Of a stretch of DNA of 64,000 bases, positions 11,229 through 21,532 are shown one piece after another. The stretch covers positions 143,316,366-143,380,365 of the forward strand of contig NC_090023.1 of NCBI RefSeq assembly GCF_037176765.1, read 5' to 3'. Below the pieces are notes generated by a model. It searched no databases. It saw nothing but the letters and a program-made list of their open reading frames with translations, and was not told where the DNA came from. Made by a program: the position numbers and the translations under genes. Source of the stretch: Anolis sagrei. Taxonomy: Eukaryota > Chordata > Lepidosauria > Squamata > Anolidae. How positions within the stretch are numbered: the first letter of the stretch is position 1; each line of letters starts with the position of its first letter.

Positions 11229-11374
11229 AGCTGGATCTATACTGCTCTATATGCCACAATCTGATCCCAAGTTATTTGCTTTGAACTGCATTATATGAGT
11301 CTTCACTGCCATATAATCCAGCTCAAAGCAGATAACCTGGATTTTCCAGAGTAGAAGGGGCCTGACTTGAGTCC
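11229..11374. mobile_element. B-type palindromic MITE
   Basis: AGCTGGATCTATACTGCTCT end, mirrored TTTGAACTGCATTATATGAG core, and AGTAGAAGGGGCC end. Same family as the cluster at 8190. Confidence 0.65.
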
Positions 11375-12149
11375 CTGCTTGGTCAAATCAAGATGCCTTT
11401 ACATACTCCTCTCACTTTAGGTTTTGACAAAAAGATAATTTTGAACATTTAGAACAGAAAGACTCCAGTTGATCATCCTTCGTGCAAAAAGACAGCAATA
11501 AGTCCCAAGGAGTAGAAAAAATGGGCCTTAATTAGATGAGCACACTAAATGCACTATTGCTCCACATTTATGTTGTTAAGAAAACATATGTGCCAAGAAG
11601 CCATTTCTTCTCAGTGCCGGTGCCTTTCCAAAGTGTTCAATTATTGTTTCATTGAGTCACCGCAGTGCTGGATTGATGCCTTCCATTCACACGTTGACCT
11701 TGTCATTGTTTTTGCAAGTAGTTGTAATTGTTACAGTGGGAAATGCTTGGCTTTAATTATCTGTGCTAAACCCTATACTCTCTGGTTACACTCTGCTGAT
11801 TGTATTGGATACACTACAGTATTTATTTTCCAAAGAAGAAAAAAATGGGGCAATGGCAAGTCAGTCTAAGGACTCTCACATGGGAAAGTAATGGTGGATA
11901 TTACAGGTTCCTAAAATACTGTAATAGCATACAGTAATTCAGCCCATCCTAGTAATCAGTTGATGTTTGGGTTCAGTACAGATTGCTTGCTATTATATCA
12001 GGCAGTCTTTTCAGCTGGGACTATATCTGTTAAGATAAAAACATTTAAGTGTAAGAAGTACAGAATATCAATACTGTGGGCTCTAGACAATGTAGGCTGC
12101 AGCAGCATTTTGAATTCCTAGGGGGTGTACATTCACCTCTTGTGTGGCC
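11375..12149. other. Unique DNA, possible conserved block
   Basis: No gene or repeat. 11545-11870 has balanced composition with TTCAATTATTGTTTCATTGA, CACACGTTGACCTTGTCATT and GGCTTTAATTATCTGTG; this resembles conserved non-coding DNA but nothing more can be said. The open frame 11549-11869 lacks any recognisable protein. Confidence 0.3.
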
Positions 12150-12995
12150 TATTGTTTTTGTTGTTGTTGTTGTTGTATGGTCATCCACTGAAGACAGCCC
12201 AAAAATTGCAATTGGTGCAAAATCGGCAGCCAGATTACCAACTGGAGCAATTTACAGGGAGCAGTCAACCCCCCTGTTCAAACAGCTCCACTGGCTGCCA
12301 ATGAGTTTCCGGTCCCAATCCAAAGTGCAAAGCCCAAAACAGTTCAGGACCTGCCTATCTTCACGACCACATCTTTCCCTATGAACCAACACAAGCCCTA
12401 AGATCATCTGGGGAGGCCCTTCTCTCGCTTTCAACTCCATCTCAAGAGCAGTTGGTGGGTACGGGGGAGCGGGCCTTCTCAGTGGTGGCCCCCCAGTGCT
12501 GGAACTATCTTCCTAGGGAGTTTAGACTGGCACCTACCCTGTCCTTCCACAAGAACCTAAAAACATAGAAGTTTCACTGTGCCTTTGACTAGGCAGTTGC
12601 AAAGAATTGGCTCAATGTTACCTAAGTTCCAGCATTTATGATGGCCCTCCACTCTACAATCCTGACATTTTAATGCCCATGAACATTATTCTCCCAGCCC
12701 TGTCTTTCTGAATTTTGGACTTTCCCTTAGCCCCATCTAGGAATTTGCACAAGCCCAGAGCCCTATGAATTCAGCAGTTTTATCGTTCTGTATGGTGCTG
12801 TTTTTATGATGTTATGTTTTATTGTGATATGTTTTTATTTGGTTTTGTTTTGATGCTATCTTATTGTGTTTTTAACTTTGTGCTCCCTGGGCTTGTCCCT
12901 TTGTAAGCCTTCCTGAGTCCCTTAGGGGAGATAGAGGGAGGGTATAAAAATAAATTATTATGATTATGATTATGATTATGATTATGATTATTATT
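12150..12995 (+). mobile_element. L2-type LINE 3' end
   Basis: The + strand keeps pieces of the RT tail (AIYREQSTPLFKQLHWLPMS near 12250-12305) and then the 3' region ending CCTGAGTCCCTTAGGGGAGA, TAGAGGGAGGGTATAAAAAT and a (GATTAT)n/(ATT)n tail at 12950-13006. Confidence 0.8.
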
Positions 12996-13006
12996 ATTAT
13001 TATTAT

Positions 13007-13230
13007 TTGAAACACAACAAGATGAGTCCACAGTAGACACTCTGCTGGCTGTTGCATTGGATCACACGTCAGACACTTCCCAAGTGTTAGGACTGTGTGA
13101 TGTATCGGTGAATAATATGTGCAGATCCCAGTAAGCTGGCCTTCTGCAGATGGTAATCTTGTCAGCGCTGATTGTGTTTAAGTGCAGGCCAAGGTCTTTA
13201 GGCAATGCACCCAGTGTGTCAATCACCACA
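13007..13230 (-). mobile_element. LINE fragment, possibly R4-like
   Basis: Starts AAACACAACAAGATGAGTCC and contains AGTGCAGGCCAAGGTCTTTA; the same sequence recurs at 58626-58860, where the - strand encodes a VKVAIPGDSRI motif. Family assignment tentative. Confidence 0.5.
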
Positions 13231-13232
13231 TT

Positions 13233-13267
<35 letters not shown>

Positions 13268-13269
13268 AT
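13231..13269. repeat. (TTG)n microsatellite
   Basis: About twelve TTG units following the LINE fragment. Confidence 0.9.
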
Positions 13270-13769
13270 CATAGGTGCTCATAATGAAAACAGTCCAGAA
13301 AGAAGGTCTCCAGTTAAATCCACAATGAAAGGAACAAAAGATTGCTGTGCCACTATGGTTATTTTTTGCCCCAAGAGGTTTCCATTGCAAAGAAAGAACA
13401 GCAGGATTGTGGCCAATTCATAAAACCGCACTAAGCTTCCCAACATGAAGACAATTTCTAGCAGAAAGTTTGCATGGGCAGGCTGATGAAGAGATCCCAT
13501 GTAAATGAAGCCGGAGGCAATGTTTGAAGATCATTCATCACCCACTGCTTGTTGGAGGCAAGGTTTAGTGGCAGCTGGACCCAACACCACATGGAGCTCT
13601 CTGTGGTGCTGCCCTATTCTTGTTCCTGCCTCACTACTAGAATCCCACTAAACCAGCCTTAACCTCCTTGGTGCAGTTATGGGGGAAGGAGAGCAAAGTA
13701 AATAATCTGTTCCCTGTAATGAAATGTTCTTTCTGTTCCCCAGTGTTTAGCATTGCAGTAACTCAGTAC
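13270..13769. other. No feature identified
   Basis: Unique-looking sequence; no supported exon. Confidence 0.4.
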
Positions 13770-14215
13770 CTCAGTTGAGCATCTACACTGCAGTTTGAAA
13801 CTTCATGATATAGAATCCTAGAATCATAGAATTAAAGAGTTGGTAGAGACCTCATGGGACATCCAGTCCAACCCTCTGCCATGAAGCAGGAATATTGCAT
13901 TTAAATCACCCCTATGGTCAGTTGGGACTCATATAATGCAGTTCAACTGCACCGAACCTCATTTTATGACTCTACACCAAGGGTCCACAAACTAAGGCCC
14001 ATGGGCCAGATACCCCCCCCCCCTCCCTCCAAGGTCATTTACCCAGCCCCCACCCAAAACATTAGATTTAGGGTCACTCTGAGTCTGAAATGACTTGAAG
14101 GCAGTCTGGGGGACCGTGAACAGGCCCTCAGCTTTAAAAGTTTGAGCACCCCTGCTCTACACTGACCATATAATGGAGTTTCAAACTGCATTATATGGCA
14201 GTGTAGATTTGGGCC
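13770..14215. mobile_element. Palindromic MITE interrupted by CR1 and hAT pieces
   Basis: Outer arms GCATCTACACTGCAGTTTGA and CATTATATGGCAGTGTAGAT face each other. Inside are a - strand CR1 3' end (about 13812-13915, AATCATAGAATTAAAGAGTT) and the hAT element 13978-14154. Confidence 0.55.
13978..14154. mobile_element. Short hAT element with perfect 8-bp duplication
   Basis: Starts CAAGGGTCCACAAACTAAGG and ends AGTTTGAGCACCCCTG; flanked on both sides by CTCTACAC (13970-13977 and 14155-14162). 177 bases, non-coding. Confidence 0.85.
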
Positions 14216-14650
14216 TATGTCAACTATTCCTTTGGTGCTCTACAGGAAGAGATGAATCAACACATGTTGGAAATGGAATCTTCTTCAAGCCTTCTCTAGT
14301 AATGTTTATCTATGATCCTGTTGCTTATTGTTTCCTGTATATTTGTTGTGGTATGCAGCTTCCTTTACTTATGGTTCCTGAGAAGTTATAAAAGATGCTG
14401 CAGGCCACATGATCACTTCAGACTACTCCTTCAGAGAACAGCAGACTGCAGACTACTTCAGACCTCAGAACACACACTTGCTTGCTGTTTTGCTGTAAGA
14501 GATGTCCTGGCTGGATGGCACAGAAAATTATCTCAAACATATCTGAAACTGGACTGGACTGATAAGTTTTGTACCTGTATATGCTGAGCACATAAAGGTT
14601 GTGAGTAAACCAAATATGTTATTTTTATTTTATCAAAGTCTACTTCATTT
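14216..14650 (+). repeat. Unclassified, possible old solo LTR-like repeat
   Basis: AGTTATAAAAGATGC (TATA-like) is followed ~200 bases later by GTGAGTAAACC and a TTATTTTTATTTTA stretch, an arrangement reminiscent of a solo LTR. No ends or duplication could be fixed. Treat as unclassified. Confidence 0.25.
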
Positions 14651-15016
14651 TTGTCTCTTGAGTGCATTTTTGTCTCTTGAGTTGTTTTATGGAAGAGTAT
14701 ATCTTTTTGAGCAGCTGAAAAACACTACTGAAGCTCTGCTGTTTTTATGCACTGGCAAATCTCTGTTGTCCTAACAGATCAAAGATAACGGGTTATTCAG
14801 TCTAACAACTGAAACCATTGCCTTGCATAATTATATCTTCTCTAAAGGGTTTTTGGCTCTTCTTCTAAAGGACATGTTTTTCTAAAAAAAAAAGTTATGA
14901 TCTCCAAAAGGTGGTTTTTCCCCGCAAAAGGTTATAAATGCCATTTTACAAAAACACAGCACTGTCTGTCCAGTGCCCTATTGGCCAATAAGCATCTGTG
15001 AGTCACATTATCTATA

Positions 15017-15390
15017 CAGGCAGTCCCCAAGTTACAAACAAGATAGGTTCTGTAGGTACATTTTTAAGTGTAACTCCAGAGAGAGAGCTTTGGATAGTAT
15101 AGGAAAGGGTTAAAACCCTGTGGTGTTTGATTTGCTGTCTGATCACCTGTTCACAAGATTTCACCTCACTTTCTGTCCCTGTGATAATTGAATTTTGAAA
15201 AAAAATGGCTTGTTGTGGAAACAAGGACTGGTGAGAAAGCTTCAGTAGAGACAACTTTTCCCCCATGATAATCCTTCCAGGAGTGAATTTACCTTACTAG
15301 GGGTAGATTTTTCTCACTTCCTGTTATCTCACTCCTGTTCTTATCTATGAGTCATTTGTAAGTCAGATTTTGTAACTCAGGGACTGCCTG
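15017..15390. mobile_element. Tc1/mariner (pogo/Tigger-like) MITE
   Basis: CAGGCAGTCCCCAAGTTACA at the left and ACTCAGGGACTGCCTG at the right are inverted repeats, each flanked by TA (15015-15016, 15391-15392), the target duplication of Tc1/mariner elements. 374 bases, no transposase. Confidence 0.8.
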
Positions 15391-15711
15391 TACACATAAG
15401 AAAGAAAAGCCATATAAAATGAAACACTGGAATAGTCATGACACTATGCACATTTTGAGCATGCCTGTATTTTTCTACTAATGTGACTCATTGAATTTTT
15501 GAAGTAAATTCATTGTTCCAATAAAAACTAGTCCTGGGTCCCTTGCACTTGTTTTATTTCGGAAAGCATTAAAACAGCTGTTTATCAACCCTTATTTTAT
15601 TATTTTTGTCCCTTTTCCTTTATCAATGAAGATGTTGTTTATGTGGGAGTAGAATGACCAGTTTTATAAAGCCTTGTTCTTAAGAGTTTATTGCAAAAGT
15701 CATCATGATAT
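15391..15711. other. No feature identified
   Basis: AT-rich unique sequence. Confidence 0.4.
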
Positions 15712-15880
15712 TTATGTGTCAAGTTGTGGTAGTATCATGATTCTCAGTGCTGAAAAACAAGTGCCTCCAAGCTCTACTTTGGATCTGAAGTAGCCAGGCA
15801 CAGATGCAAGTGAAACGTCAGAAGAAAATGCTGCTAGAACACAGCCATACAGCTTGGAAATCACACAACACTCCAATTTC
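15712..15880 (+). mobile_element. Old Penelope 3'-tail fragment
   Basis: Diverged copy of the recurrent tail: CAGATGCAAGTGAAACGTCA, AATGCTGCTAGAACACAGCC, ATACAGCTTGG. Confidence 0.6.
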
Positions 15881-16177
15881 ACAATGACTCCCCTGCCCAT
15901 ATTGTAGTTGTTTTAACCTGTTGTCATTATTTTTCTATCAATATAAGCAATTATTTAATGCAGGCATCAATATACAGACTATGGGAAACAAGTCTCATTG
16001 GTTCTGTGTCTAACCTGTGATGGGTTCCCATTGATCTAATGGTATAGTTAAGTCAAGGCAGAAATTGGGAGAAAATAAAGCAAAATTATTGAGCTGCAGG
16101 TGCTGGTGGGATATAGAAAGAAAGCAAAAGAGAAAGTGGGAGTGGGGCAATGTTATAGGAGGATTATAGTTCTAGAG

Positions 16178-16303
16178 CAGTGGGTCTCAACCTGTGGGTC
16201 CCCAGGTGTTTTGGACTACAAATCCAAGCCAGTTTACAAGCTGTTAGGATTTCTGGAAGTTGAAGGCCAAAACACCTGGGGGCCCACAGGTTGAGAAGCA
16301 CTG
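16178..16303. mobile_element. Palindromic hAT MITE with 8-bp duplication
   Basis: CAGTGGGTCTCAACCTGTGG to GGTTGAGAAGCACTG, flanked by TTCTAGAG (16170-16177) and TTCTAGAA (16304-16311), a 7/8 match. Confidence 0.85.
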
Positions 16304-16649
16304 TTCTAGAACTTGGCATAGGAATGTACAAGCAGCCAAAATGGATGGTTGAGCATCCAATATGTTCTTACTTTCTGCAACTATTTCTACAGCATGACAT
16401 TTCTACAGATACTTGGTTTTTCCAAATAAATATGTTTGTTTTGTTTTTTATTTAGGCTTGTTTTGTTGTATAGTGCTTTGTGGTGGAACCTTGAAAAGCC
16501 ACCTGGCCCCAAGGAACAGAGAAGAGGAAGGGAGAGTAAAGTGAGGAGTAGAACCAGAGTTCCAAGGCCCAGAATCCACAATAACCATGGCACCTTTTGC
16601 AGTCCTTTTAGTCCTTTCCCCTCCTGCAACATCACTTTTCCCCTGTACA

Positions 16650-17010
16650 CAAGTGGTTCCCAACCTGTGGTCCATGGACAATCAGTGCTCCACAAGAACT
16701 GAAATACGATCCATGGCCTCATTGTTACTACACCGTAGCACCAAGAGTGACTGGTCTTGCCAAACTCTCTTATAGTGCTGAGACTTAGTAAATATAGTTT
16801 TCTGTGGGCAAGCAGATAGCGACTACTGGATGACATATGTTCTGTATCAGAAACTGCAGTTGATGTGGTCTATCCAATTCAATTTTCTGAATCAGCCCCC
16901 CCCAATTAACTAAACCCAATCTAAAATAGACCAAAAACTGAGTTATAACTCTTTGGTACTAATGTTGGAGAGTGGTCCCTGGTCAAAGTAGTCCCTGTTC
17001 AAGTGCATGT
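16650..17010. mobile_element. Second copy of the long hAT element, truncated
   Basis: CAAGTGGTTCCCAACCTGTG start and internal ACTAATGTTGGAGAGTGGTC match the element at 9852-10754 in inverse orientation. The far end is lost where the L2 tail begins. Confidence 0.7.
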
Positions 17011-17014
17011 GTGT

Positions 17015-17180
17015 ATTTATTTATTTATTTATTTATTTATTTATGACATTTATATGCTGCCCTTCTCATCCCGAAGGGGACTCAGAGTAGCTTACAAGAT
17101 ATATAACCGCTCTGAGTCGCCTGAGGGCTGAGAAGAGCGGTATACAAGTGAAGTAAATAAATAAATAAATAAATAAATAT
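17015..17180. mobile_element. Two L2 3' tails in head-to-head orientation
   Basis: (TTTA)n TATGCTGCCCTTCTCATCCC at 17025-17075 on the - strand meets GAAGAGCGGTATACAAGTGA (AAAT)n at 17130-17177 on the + strand, making an inverted pair only ~165 bases long. Confidence 0.65.
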
Positions 17181-17268
17181 ACATATTATATTATTAGCAT
17201 AGTACAATATCAGTATTAAATATTACTATATTGTACTATACGGTTATATTGTAATATTATTAGTAATA

Positions 17269-17345
17269 CAGGGTTAGTCAAAATGAATAGGCCAATAAGA
17301 AAATTAATTGTACCCGAATTGGCCTATTCATTTTGACTAACCCTG
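17269..17345. mobile_element. Mariner-type MITE, near-perfect hairpin
   Basis: The first 28 bases (CAGGGTTAGTCAAAATGAAT, then AGGCCAAT) are repeated inverted and without mismatch at the other end. TA flanks both ends (17267-17268, 17346-17347). Only 77 bases long; the intact arms suggest a recent insertion. Confidence 0.85.
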
Positions 17346-17446
17346 TATTACATGTAATATAAATATATAATTATAATATCATATTATTATTAGTAGTAGT
17401 AGTATATTGCATTACATTATAATATTATGCATATGCTCCTGAAAGA

Positions 17447-17579
17447 TGGATGGATGGGATCCTTGAAGTGACTGGATTGACCTTGAAGGAGCTGGGGGTG
17501 GTGACAGCCGACAGGGAGCTCTGGCAAGGGGTGATCCATGAGGTCACAAAGAGTTGGAAACGACTGAACGAACAACAAA
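17447..17579 (+). mobile_element. Very short BovB 3' end with 12-bp target duplication
   Basis: GACCTTGAAGGAGCTGGGGG to AGAGTTGGAAACGACTGAAC is the BovB tail. GCTCCTGAAAGA occurs at both sides (17435-17446 and 17580-17591), so this 133-base, severely 5'-truncated insertion keeps both boundaries. Confidence 0.85.
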
Positions 17580-17747
17580 GCTCCTGAAAGAGTAAAAATA
17601 TCCAGGTGTATGGTGCCTAGAAAGTTGTGCTCCAGCATCCAGGCTTTCCACTCATTTTGAAATACATTACTACACAAGATATGCGAAGTGAATGGAAGAA
17701 AAGAGCATTGAGATCTTACATAGATTAACCTGTGCATGCCTAGGGTG

Positions 17748-17968
17748 CATCTGCACTGTAGAATTAACAAGGTTTTCTACCACTTTAACTGCCATGGCTT
17801 AATGTTATGGAATCATTGGAGTTGTAGTCTGATGAGACACCAGCACTCTGGCAGAGAAGGCTTACAATCTTATACAACTACAAACCCAGAAATCCATATC
17901 ATTGAGTCATAGCAGTTAAAGTGGTGTCAAACTGAATTCATTCTACAGTGCAGATGCACCTCTAATGG
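17748..17968. mobile_element. C-type palindromic MITE
   Basis: TGCATCTGCACTGTAGAATT and ATTCTACAGTGCAGATGCAC are inverted ends; the arms carry CACTTTAACTGCCATGGCTT and its mirror CATAGCAGTTAAAGTGGTGT. About 220 bases. Confidence 0.8.
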
Positions 17969-18424
17969 CCCCTTTCACAGTCAATGTAAATGGTTGCTCT
18001 GAGACCAAGCAAGGAACAGGCAAGATTCAAATACTAAAGTCAGAGGGCCAAGGAATGTCACATGGTCTATCACATATTAACACAATTTAATTGATATTTA
18101 AAATAACTTGCAAGAGAAATTACTTTCCCAAACTTTAAGGAATGCAGTTTCTTAAGACTGTCTCTCTTCCCCCTTCTCTCCCTCTAATTATATGCACACA
18201 CATACACACACAAAGAGAATGACTTTAGGTAATAGCATTCATTTCATTTTCTTGCTATGCTAATTTCAAGCAAGGCTATTATGTCCATAGTAATAAAGAG
18301 ACTTGCCATTTTGATTAAATACAAACTAAACCTAATCAAATTTGTGGATAAAATTTGATTTAACCATTTCCTGCTGATATCTCTTATTCAGGCTTATTTC
18401 TCTTTGCTTTTTACTTTGTTTCCT
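17969..18424. other. AT-rich unique DNA, possible conserved block
   Basis: 18050-18370 is free of recognised repeats and rich in TTAATTGA, TTGATTAAAT and CTAATCAAAT words. No gene. Confidence 0.3.
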
Positions 18425-18569
18425 AGTGATTTGGGAAGATAGCCACACATTCTCTGGAAAGATTTATTTGCTGGCCAACTTGCAAATGCAGAGAAGTGGG
18501 CAACCACTGAAAAGGCCCTGTCTCTTGTCCTCACCAGTCTTGCTTGTGAAGGCATGATGAAGGTCATGT

Positions 18570-18793
18570 AAGGGGAAGTCATAGGGTGGAGGGGGCAGGC
18601 TTGTTTTCTGCTGCCCTGGAGACTAGGACTTGAAACAATGGCTCCAAACTACAGGTAAAGAGTTTCCATCTGAACAGCTATGAAACTGCTATTGTTGTTT
18701 ATTGATATTGTGGCATTGAATTGTTGCCTATGTTAGCCGCCCTGAGTCCCTCCCCCCTCCCCCGGTTGAGAAGGGTAGGGTAGAAATGCTGTA

Positions 18794-18836
<43 letters not shown>

Positions 18837-18975
18837 GGAAGAACTTCCTGACTGTGAGAGCAGTTCAGCAATGGAACTCTCTGCCCAGGAGCGTGGTGGA
18901 GGTTCCTTCTTTGAAGGCTTTTCAACAGGCTGGATGGCCATCTGTCGGGGGTGTTTTGAATGCTATTTCCCTGGC
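18570..18975 (+). mobile_element. CR1 3' region interrupted by an L2 tail
   Basis: Left part GGCAGGCTTGTTTTCTGCTG..AAACTACAGG (18594-18655) and right part GGAAGAACTTCCTGACTGTG ... GGATGGCCATCTGTCGGGGG (18838-18955) are adjacent blocks of CR1. Between them (about 18682-18837) sits an L2-type tail with CCGCCCTGAGTCCC and (AAT)n. A - strand L2 scrap precedes at 18425-18570. Confidence 0.75.
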
Positions 18976-19510
18976 GGCAAGCCAGTATTGTGTGCTTTCT
19001 ATTCAGACAGACAGCGTCCACTTCCTTCCAAAATCTCCAATCCGTTTCCACTTCCCATGGATTTCTGTTCCCCAGTTCCCAGTCCGCGTCCTGTGATAAT
19101 GTTTCCCCCCTCTACGTGTTTTTAAATACTTCCAGAAACTTGTAGATTTCCCAAACCTGTGGACACTTCCTCCCCTCTGGGCGGAGGCTCTCCTGGCTGC
19201 ATCCTTGGGGTGCGAGGAAGTCCCTTCCAGAAAGAAGGGTCGTGGCCAAGATGGAAACACGCGGGACCTGGCGGGGGGAAGCCAGTCACGCAGGAGAGCC
19301 GCCTTCCGCCAGAGTCGGGGGACCGCTCAATCGCTTTGCAACAGATATCAAGGGGGATCAGGAAGTCACCGTGGAGACCAATTCTGGATCTTTCACATTG
19401 AGGATATCGATTACCGTATATAGTCTTCACGTCAGGCTAGTGGTGTGTGTCCGGGAATCAGACAAAGACAATTCAGAAGAGGTATGGCTGAGCCTGACAT
19501 AAAAAGGGGA
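18976..19510. other. GC-moderate unique DNA
   Basis: No recognised repeat or exon. Several short open frames overlap here on both strands, but none resembles a protein. Confidence 0.4.
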
Positions 19511-20752
19511 GCTTAGGAGGAGGAGGAGGAAGAGGATGAAGAAGCAGAAGGAGGAGGAAGAAGTAGAAGGATAAGAAGGAGGAGAAGCAGCAGAAGAAAG
19601 AGGAGGAGGAGAAGGAGAAATAAAAGCAGGAGGAGGAGGAGGAGGGGAAGCAAAAGCAGCAGCAGGAAGAGGAAGACAAGGAGGAGAAGCAGAAGTAGCA
19701 GGAGGAGGAGGAGGGGAAGCAAAAGCAGCACCAGGAAGAGGAAGACAAGGAGGAGAAGCAACAGCAGGAGGAGGAATAAAAGCGGGAGGGGGAGAAGAAG
19801 GAGAAGTAGGAGAAGGACAAGGACTAGAAGCAGAAGTAGCAGGAGGAGGAGGAACAGGAAAAGGGGAAAAAGGAGAAGCAGAAGCAGGAAGAGAAGGACA
19901 GAGAAGAGAAGGAGAAGTAGCAGGAGGAGAAGGAGAAGCAGAAGCAGAAGGAGGAGAAGAAGGACAAGGAGGAGAAGCAGAAGCAGCAACAGGAGGAGAA
20001 GAAATAAAAGCGGGAGGAGGAGGAGAAGTAGGAGAAGGACAAGGACTAGAAGCAGAAGTAGCAGGAGGAGAAGGAAAAGGAGGGGAAGGGGAAGCAAAAG
20101 CAGCAGCAGGAAGAGAAGGACAAGGAGGAGGAGGAGAAGCAGAAGGAGAAGGAGAAGCAAAAGCAGAAAGAGGAGAAGAAGGACAAGGAAGAGAAGGACA
20201 AGGATGGGAAGCAAAAGCAGCAGGAGGAGGAGGAGGAGAAGGAAAAGGAGGAGAAGGGGAAGCAAAAGCAGCAGCAGCAGGAGGAGGAGGAGAAGCAAAA
20301 GCGGGCGGAGGAGGAGGAGAAGGACAAGGAGGAGAAGCAGAAGCAACAGGAAGAGAAGGAGAAGCTAACGCAGCAGGAGAAGTAGGAGAAGGACATGGAG
20401 GGGGAGAAGGAAAAGCAGAAACAGCAGAAGGAGAAGGAGAAAAAGGAGAAGGGGAAGCAAAAGCAGCAACAGGAGGAGGAAAAGGAGGAGGAGAAGCAGA
20501 AGCAGCAGGAGGAGAGGGAGAAGGAGGAGAGGGAGAAGCAAAAGCGGAAGGAAGAGAAGGAGAAGAAGAACGAGGAGAAGCAGTAGGAGGAGAAGCAAAA
20601 GTAGGAGGAGAAGGAGAAGCAGAAAGAGAAGGAGGAGGAAGAGAAGGAGAAGAAAAGCAAAAGGAGAAGGAAGAGGAGCAAATGCACAAGTAGGAGGAGA
20701 AGGACAAGGAGAAGAAGGAGAAGCAAAAGGAGGAGCAGGAGAAGGAGGGATA
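19511..20752. repeat. T-poor minisatellite, about 69-bp period
   Basis: About 1.24 kb built from AGGAGGAGAAGCAGAAGCAG-like words with almost no T on the + strand. One block (GGAAGACAAG, GAGGAGAAGC) repeats at 19671 and 19740, a 69-base spacing. A period divisible by three plus the lack of stop-forming bases explains the long - strand open frames (up to 426 residues of Ser/Pro/Leu). Confidence 0.85.
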
Positions 20753-21532
20753 ATAGTGATTATGGAAATTATCGAAGTGTCTGCAAGCTTCCTAATCTTG
20801 TGGATCCCCACCCAAATTGTGTCCTCTCGGCTCAATGTTGGGCTCTCGAAAAATGGGGCAGCAGGAAAAGGTTTCCGAAGGTCACCTAGTAGCCTTTTGA
20901 GACATTTACACACATCTGCTGTGCCCTGTTTACAGCAGACCCTGCAAAAGATGCTTCAGATGTACTTCATTAAAAGCCTGTTTCAGCAAGCCTTGCAAAA
21001 TGCCGCAATATATTTATTTCTATTTATGTGTGTTGGGAATCTGAGCTGTTATGCTCAACAATAACCCGCAGTTGGGTGATTCCACCACAAATATAGCAGA
21101 GTACCAGAAGTAAACTTCATAACCAGCAGAAACCTACATGTGATGAGCTGGGATAGGCTTCTCTTCCTTAGGATGGCACAGGATTGCAGAGTCAGGACTT
21201 TAGGTTAAAAAATATTTGTTGAAGTAAAAGAAGTACATTCTTGATAGAAAAGGTCTTGGAGCTCACTAGCTTACTAAATCTAATCTTCTAAAGAAAAAGT
21301 GGGGAAAGGAATCCCTCAGCTTAATCCTGCCTCTAGCTACTCCTTGAGGTCTGGGAACTTGATGACACAAGGGACTTGTGCAGTCCAGGGATGAAACCCA
21401 ACAATGTGATATACCGGTATGCCTGGGATCACACCAACGTTCCTCCTGGCCTAAAAGAGTCTCGAGTGGGAAAGTGTAAGAAACCCTGGTGGAGAGAAAT
21501 ATTCCTTATGCAACTCGTCAATCTATCTATAG
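20753..21532. other. Mostly unidentified; possible old repeat
   Basis: 20753-21035 shows no feature. 21036-21520 looks like an interspersed repeat (TGTTGGGAATCTGAGCTG at its left) but I cannot place it in a family. Confidence 0.3.

Noticed and set aside
14216-14650. Solo LTR of an old retrovirus-like element
   Set aside because: TATA-like and poly(A)-like words are present, but no ends or target duplication could be fixed; kept only as a low-confidence unclassified repeat.
19427-20707. 426-residue open frame on the - strand, plus 277-, 226- and 182-residue frames in the same region
   Set aside because: Composition is Ser/Pro/Leu/Phe only and follows a T-poor tandem repeat with a period divisible by three; no domain, no start context, no splice signals.
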